From positions 1 through 16,813 of the forward strand of contig JAZRZQ010000015.1 in assembly GCA_045601445.1 (NCBI GenBank): a stretch of 16,813 nt of DNA, in the 5' to 3' direction. Positions 13,924 through 16,813 of this stretch are shown here, one piece after another. The DNA comes from RGIG5579 sp045601445. Lineage in GTDB: Bacteria; Bacillota; Clostridia; Oscillospirales; SIG627. Each line of letters starts with the position of its first letter. Positions within the stretch are counted from its first letter, which is position 1. The notes under the pieces are model-generated. The model was not told the DNA's origin, searched no databases, and worked only from the letters and a program-made list of their open reading frames with translations. Both the position numbers and the translations under genes were made by a program.

Positions 13924-15326
13924 CGCTCGTCTCCTTTCAACACGCGCACCTTGCCCTCGGCAAAGCGGATGCTGACCTGCGAGCCCATTTGCTCGTCCAT
14001 CTGACTGCACACGAGAAAACGGCGGGAGGGAGTGACCAGGATCATCTCGTAGTGGTTGCTTTTCCAAACGACGCTGTCGAGCAGTCCCTCAAGAAGCGCG
14101 TCGTCGGGATCGCAAAGCTCAATGGCGTCGGGCGCGATCTCAAGCGTGACCTCGTCCCCTTCCGCAAAGACCTCTTCGGTCGGAAGAGAGAGCTTGACGG
14201 CGTCAAAGCCGAATTCGGTCACACCGTCCTGCGTGGCGGAAAGCACCTGCGCCTGCAGACGGTTGGTCTTGCCGGGGAACATCTTTTTCATTACGTGGAT
14301 GTTTTCGGGTGCCACGCACATTCCGACCGTCTCGCCGGGGAGCGAGGAGCGGGTCGAGTGAATGATCCATTGCTTGCCCTGACAGGAAACGGTCATTTCG
14401 TAATGCACGCCCTTAAAGAGGCTTGCTTCCACAAGACCCTGAAGCTGTCCCTGCTCGAGAGAGACGATCTCCACGTCCTCGGGGCGGATGACCACGTCCA
14501 CGTCCTCGCCGGGCATCGGGTCGATGCAGGCAAAACGGGTGTCGCAGAGCAAAACCTCGCAATCGCGCTCCATCGTAGCGTCGAAGATGTTGCTCTCACC
14601 GATAAAGTCGGCGACAAAGGCGTTGGCAGGCTCGTTGTAAATATCCTGCGGCGAGCCGACCTGCTGGATTGTGCCCGATTTCATGACGACGATCGTGTCG
14701 CTCATCGTCAGAGCCTCTTCCTGATCGTGCGTGACGTAAAGGAAGGTGATGCCCGACTGGCGGTGCAGGTTTTTCAGCTCCAGCTGCATATCCTTGCGAA
14801 GTTTGAGATCCAGCGCGCCCAAGGGCTCGTCCAGAAGCAGAAGGCGCGGCATGTTGACCAGCGCTCTGGCGATGGCCACGCGCTGCTGCTGACCGCCGGA
14901 AAGCTTGGCGATGGGGCGCCTCTCGTAGCCCTTCAGATCCACCATGGCGAGCATCTTGGTCACCATCTTGCGGATCTCCTTTTCGGGCGTCTTTTTTATA
15001 CGCAGTCCGAACGCAACGTTATCGTACACGTTCAGATGCGGAAACAGAGCGTATTTCTGAAAAACGGTGTTGACCGGGCGCTTGTGCGCGGGAGTCTCGA
15101 GAATGCTTTTTTCCTCGAAAAGAACGTCGCCCGAGTCGGGGGTCTCAAACCCCGCGATACATCGGAGAATGGTTGTTTTTCCACAGCCCGAGGGGCCGAG
15201 AAGCGTGACGAATTCCTTGTCACGAATGCTTAAATTGACACTTTTCAGAATCTGCTCGTTGTCGAACGATTTGCAAAGGTCCTCCAGACGAATGAGTACA
15301 TCTGCTCCGGAGACGGTGTTTTTCAT
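13920..15326 (-). CDS. potA: Spermidine/putrescine-type ABC transporter ATPase with extended C-terminus
   Basis: The ATPase domain is complete: Walker A GPSGCGKT (44-51), Q-loop Gln90, signature LSGGQQQR (142-149), Walker B LLLLDE (162-167) and H-loop His200. It energises import through PotB and PotC. At 468 residues it is about 100 longer than ordinary PotA. The C-terminus contains one TOBE-like region (about 245-345, with VVIRPEDVEIV) and what looks like a second (about 355-468, with IAPDAIELC). GLVEASLFKGVHYEM (297-311) and GLLDSVVWKSNHYEM (414-428) look like repeats of one another. AGGAGGT precedes the ATG at 15326, and a strong promoter lies about 70 bases upstream. TOBE domains in such ATPases can bind ligands or regulators, so the duplication may be regulatory. 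Confidence 0.94.
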   Translation of the reverse strand: MKNTVSGADVLIRLEDLCKSFDNEQILKSVNLSIRDKEFVTLLGPSGCGKTTILRCIAGFETPDSGDVLFEEKSILETPAHKRPVNTVFQKYALFPHLNVYDNVAFGLRIKKTPEKEIRKMVTKMLAMVDLKGYERRPIAKLSGGQQQRVAIARALVNMPRLLLLDEPLGALDLKLRKDMQLELKNLHRQSGITFLYVTHDQEEALTMSDTIVVMKSGTIQQVGSPQDIYNEPANAFVADFIGESNIFDATMERDCEVLLCDTRFACIDPMPGEDVDVVIRPEDVEIVSLEQGQLQGLVEASLFKGVHYEMTVSCQGKQWIIHSTRSSLPGETVGMCVAPENIHVMKKMFPGKTNRLQAQVLSATQDGVTEFGFDAVKLSLPTEEVFAEGDEVTLEIAPDAIELCDPDDALLEGLLDSVVWKSNHYEMILVTPSRRFLVCSQMDEQMGSQVSIRFAEGKVRVLKGDER

Positions 15327-15349
15327 TTATCTACCTCCTGACTTTTGTG

Positions 15350-15369
15350 TTTTGCCGAAAAAGGCAAAA
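15350..15369. promoter_or_regulatory. Dyad in the potA leader, candidate operator or mRNA hairpin
   Basis: TTTTGCC (15350-15356) and GGCAAAA (15363-15369) are exact inverted repeats with a 6-base gap. The dyad lies between the predicted transcription start near 15388 and the ribosome site of potA. No U-run follows it on the minus strand, so it is not a terminator. It could bind a repressor as DNA or fold as a hairpin in the leader mRNA. Confidence 0.45.
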
Positions 15370-15394
15370 TTCCCACCAATAAAAATTCATCATA

Positions 15395-15423
15395 ATAATA
15401 CAGTCTTTTGCGGGAAATGTCAA
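15395..15423 (-). promoter_or_regulatory. Sigma-A promoter of the pot-alaS operon
   Basis: On the minus strand: -35 TTGACA (15423-15418), 17-base spacer, -10 TATTAT (15400-15395). It is the only clear promoter I see ahead of the nine-gene minus-strand run. Confidence 0.85.
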
Positions 15424-15444
15424 TAAAAACGAAGGATTTTTTGA

Positions 15445-15479
15445 CTTTCGAAAGCCCCTTTTTTCCGGGGGATTTTTTT
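15445..15479. other. Short palindrome and T-rich tract between divergent promoters
   Basis: CTTTCGAAAG (15445-15454) is a perfect 10-bp palindrome. It is followed by a C-run and G-run (15455-15458 and 15467-15471) around T's, and then seven T's (15473-15479). The C/G hairpin plus T-run has the form of a weak terminator on the plus strand. No plus-strand gene precedes it, so it may only insulate the downstream promoter or be chance. Confidence 0.25.
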
Positions 15480-15501
15480 CTCTCTTTTTTCCGTGCCCGC
15501 C

Positions 15502-15530
15502 TTGACACCGAGCGGGAAAAAAACTATAAT
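15502..15530 (+). promoter_or_regulatory. Consensus sigma-A promoter, probably giving a leaderless mRNA
   Basis: TTGACA (15502-15507), 17-base spacer and TATAAT (15525-15530) match consensus at every position. The usual start point, about 7 bases past the -10, falls on the ATG at 15537. No ribosome-binding sequence exists between promoter and ATG. Confidence 0.85.
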
Positions 15531-15536
15531 GAAAAT

Positions 15537-15872
15537 ATGTTCAAAAAACTTTACCGAAAACTGTTCCCCGATCGCTACTACGCCTCCCCCGCCTATCGCA
15601 GGGAAGCGGCGGCGCGATACGACAGCAAGATCTTAAAATACGTTACCGAGCGGCTCGAAACGGGGGATATCGTGCTCTGCAAGGACGCTTATATCTGTGT
15701 GAAGGCGGGCTGGGTTTTTGTCAACAGCGAGACCGAGTCCATTTTCAAATGCCGTGACGACACGGTTCAGTCGGGAGAGCTGATGAGCCACGACGGCGTC
15801 ATTTTTACCGGCTGGGACGAAATAAAAGGAAAGGAACGTAGCGTCATCTGCTACTTCAAGTATTACCGATGA
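15537..15872 (+). CDS. Small protein of unknown function
   Basis: I do not recognise a family. The 111-aa product is soluble, with a basic aromatic N-terminus (MFKKLYRKLFPDRYY) and a mixed alpha/beta-looking remainder containing GDIVLCKDAYICVKAGWVFVN and HDGVIFTGWDEI. It has no signal peptide or membrane helix. The frame is open upstream to 15408, but that stretch runs through the promoter, so the ATG at 15537 is preferred. There is no ribosome site in front of it, and transcription probably begins at or within a base or two of this ATG. Its stop overlaps the start of the lipoprotein cyclophilin gene by 4 bases (ATGA), which supports it being a real, coupled gene. Confidence 0.7.
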   Translation: MFKKLYRKLFPDRYYASPAYRREAAARYDSKILKYVTERLETGDIVLCKDAYICVKAGWVFVNSETESIFKCRDDTVQSGELMSHDGVIFTGWDEIKGKERSVICYFKYYR

Positions 15873-16528
15873 AAACAAGCGTAAAAATTTTAACCCTTCT
15901 TCTGACCGTTCTTTTGCTCCTGCCGCTTTGCGCCTGCCAGGGAGAAGAGGTGCAAACAGGCGAGAGCATCGACCACGCCGCTCTTGCCGCCACGCCGCTT
16001 GAGACCGAAAGCGGCAGCTTTCAAAAGACCGACAGCGTCACCGAGTACGTCTGCATTCAGATGCAAAACGGCGGCAGAATTTTAATTCAGCTCGACAGCT
16101 CGGCCGCTCCCATCACCGTCGAGAACTTTCAGTCGCTGGTGCAAAAGAAGTTCTACGACGGGCTCATCTTTCACCGCGTCATCATCGGCTTTATGATTCA
16201 GGGCGGCTGTCCCTTGGGCAATGGAACCGGAAACCCCGGCTACAGCATCAAGGGCGAGTTTTTGGCCAACGGCGTTGACAATCCCCTCAAGCACGAGCGC
16301 GGCGTGATCTCCATGGCGCGCGGAGAAATGCCCAATTCTGCGGGCTGTCAGTTCTTCATCGTCCACGCCACCTCCCCCCATCTGGACGGGCAGTACGCCG
16401 CTTTCGGCAAGGTCATCCACGGAATGAACGTGGTGGATGCCGTCGCCTCCTGCGCGACCAACAGCAAGGACAAGCCCCTGATCGAGCAAAAAATGCAGCT
16501 GGTCTACTTTATGCAGCCCGCTGCCTGA
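15869..16528 (+). CDS. Peptidyl-prolyl cis-trans isomerase (cyclophilin type), lipoprotein
   Basis: The 219-aa protein begins with a lipoprotein signal (hydrophobic 8-20, lipobox LCAC, lipidated Cys23), so it sits on the outer face of the membrane. After a linker (24-58) comes a single-domain bacterial cyclophilin: FHRV with catalytic Arg103, GFMIQGG (107-113, Gln111), QFFI (161-164) and LDGQYAAFGKV (172-182). It should catalyse proline isomerisation during folding of exported proteins. The ATG at 15869 overlaps the stop of the upstream small gene, and the next cyclophilin gene starts 15 bases downstream, so it is the middle gene of an operon. Confidence 0.93.
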   Translation: MKTSVKILTLLLTVLLLLPLCACQGEEVQTGESIDHAALAATPLETESGSFQKTDSVTEYVCIQMQNGGRILIQLDSSAAPITVENFQSLVQKKFYDGLIFHRVIIGFMIQGGCPLGNGTGNPGYSIKGEFLANGVDNPLKHERGVISMARGEMPNSAGCQFFIVHATSPHLDGQYAAFGKVIHGMNVVDAVASCATNSKDKPLIEQKMQLVYFMQPAA

Positions 16529-16543
16529 GAATAGGAGAATATT

Positions 16544-16813
16544 ATGGCATTTGTAAAATCGGAACAAGAGACGGATTTCGTCCGTTTTGAAATGGCGGAC
16601 GGCGCGGTGATGACCGCCGAGCTGTACCCCGAGATTGCCCCCATCACGGTAGAAAACTTCAAAAAGCTCGTCGCGGGCGGCTTTTATAACGGGCTCATCT
16701 TCCACCGCGTCATCCCCCGCTTTATGATTCAGGGCGGATGCCCGCAGGGAAGAGGAACGGGCGGCCCCGGCTGGCAGATCAAAGGCGAATTTGCTTCAAA
16801 CGGCGTTAAGAAC
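16544..16813 (+). CDS. Peptidyl-prolyl cis-trans isomerase (cyclophilin type), partial at the window end
   Basis: The first 90 codons of a second cyclophilin are present. It starts at the ATG at 16544 (AGGAGA at 16533-16538) and runs open to the last base. It reads MAFVKSEQETDFVRFEMADG and then matches the upstream protein closely: PITVENF, GLIFHRVI with the catalytic Arg, FMIQGGCPQGRGTGGPGW and IKGEF. It lacks a signal peptide and so should be cytoplasmic. The adjacency and similarity suggest tandem duplication, with one copy exported and one kept inside. The rest of the gene lies beyond the window. Confidence 0.9.
   Translation, partial: MAFVKSEQETDFVRFEMADGAVMTAELYPEIAPITVENFKKLVAGGFYNGLIFHRVIPRFMIQGGCPQGRGTGGPGWQIKGEFASNGVKN

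Noticed and set aside
13924..14067. N-terminal extension of potB by 48 codons
   Set aside because: It lies wholly inside potA. The ATG at 13923 has a good ribosome site and the typical ATGA overlap.
15408..15536. Longer version of the small unknown protein starting at 15408
   Set aside because: The extra codons run through the promoter and the T-rich tract, lack a ribosome site and give low-complexity sequence.

Overview
The window looks like a chromosome segment of a gut-type Clostridia (Firmicutes), probably an uncultured Oscillospirales/Christensenellales-like member. This is inferred from strong AGGAGG-type ribosome sites, sigma-A promoters of the TTGACA-17-TATAAT kind, an RnmV with a DUF4093-like tail, and GC-rich genes packed with ATGA overlaps. 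I saw no rRNA, tRNA or CRISPR array.

Layout. Positions 1-980 are an accessory patch of nested palindromes. It holds a hairpin cluster resembling an IS200/IS605 right end (63-136), then an AT-rich DUF559 endonuclease gene (208-585) between two matching inverted repeats (158-203 and 589-634). After these come a terminator-like hairpin (693-757) and an ordered array of 9-bp AGTGATATT boxes separated by micro-hairpins of differing sequence, whose orientation flips in the middle (758-931). A 14-bp-stem hairpin closes the patch (932-961). Positions 980-3039 (minus strand) carry a two-gene operon: a PrsW-family membrane protein whose catalytic residues appear to be replaced, and an anchored transglutaminase-like protein. 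Back-to-back promoters at 3069-3142 drive this operon and a plus-strand organophosphate-antiporter-like MFS gene (3176-4408). A bidirectional terminator (4416-4446) lies between the MFS gene and the next minus-strand run.

Positions 4457-15326 hold nine minus-strand genes with almost no gaps and no terminator that I can see: potA, potB, a potC-potD fusion, alaS, a HIT-family hydrolase, holA, rnmV, a small membrane protein and a GH20 beta-N-acetylhexosaminidase. One good promoter (15395-15423) lies in front of potA. The run mixes polyamine-type uptake, alanyl-tRNA charging, replication clamp loading, RNA maturation and amino-sugar hydrolysis.

Positions 15502-16813 read the other way. A fully consensus promoter sits so close to the first ATG that the mRNA may be leaderless. 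It leads into a small unknown protein, then a lipoprotein cyclophilin, then a cytoplasmic cyclophilin cut by the window end.

The most notable observations are the flip-oriented hairpin array, the DUF559 gene packaged between repeats that also supply its ribosome-binding site, the apparent PrsW pseudoprotease, the PotC-PotD fusion with a double-TOBE-like PotA, and the candidate leaderless operon.
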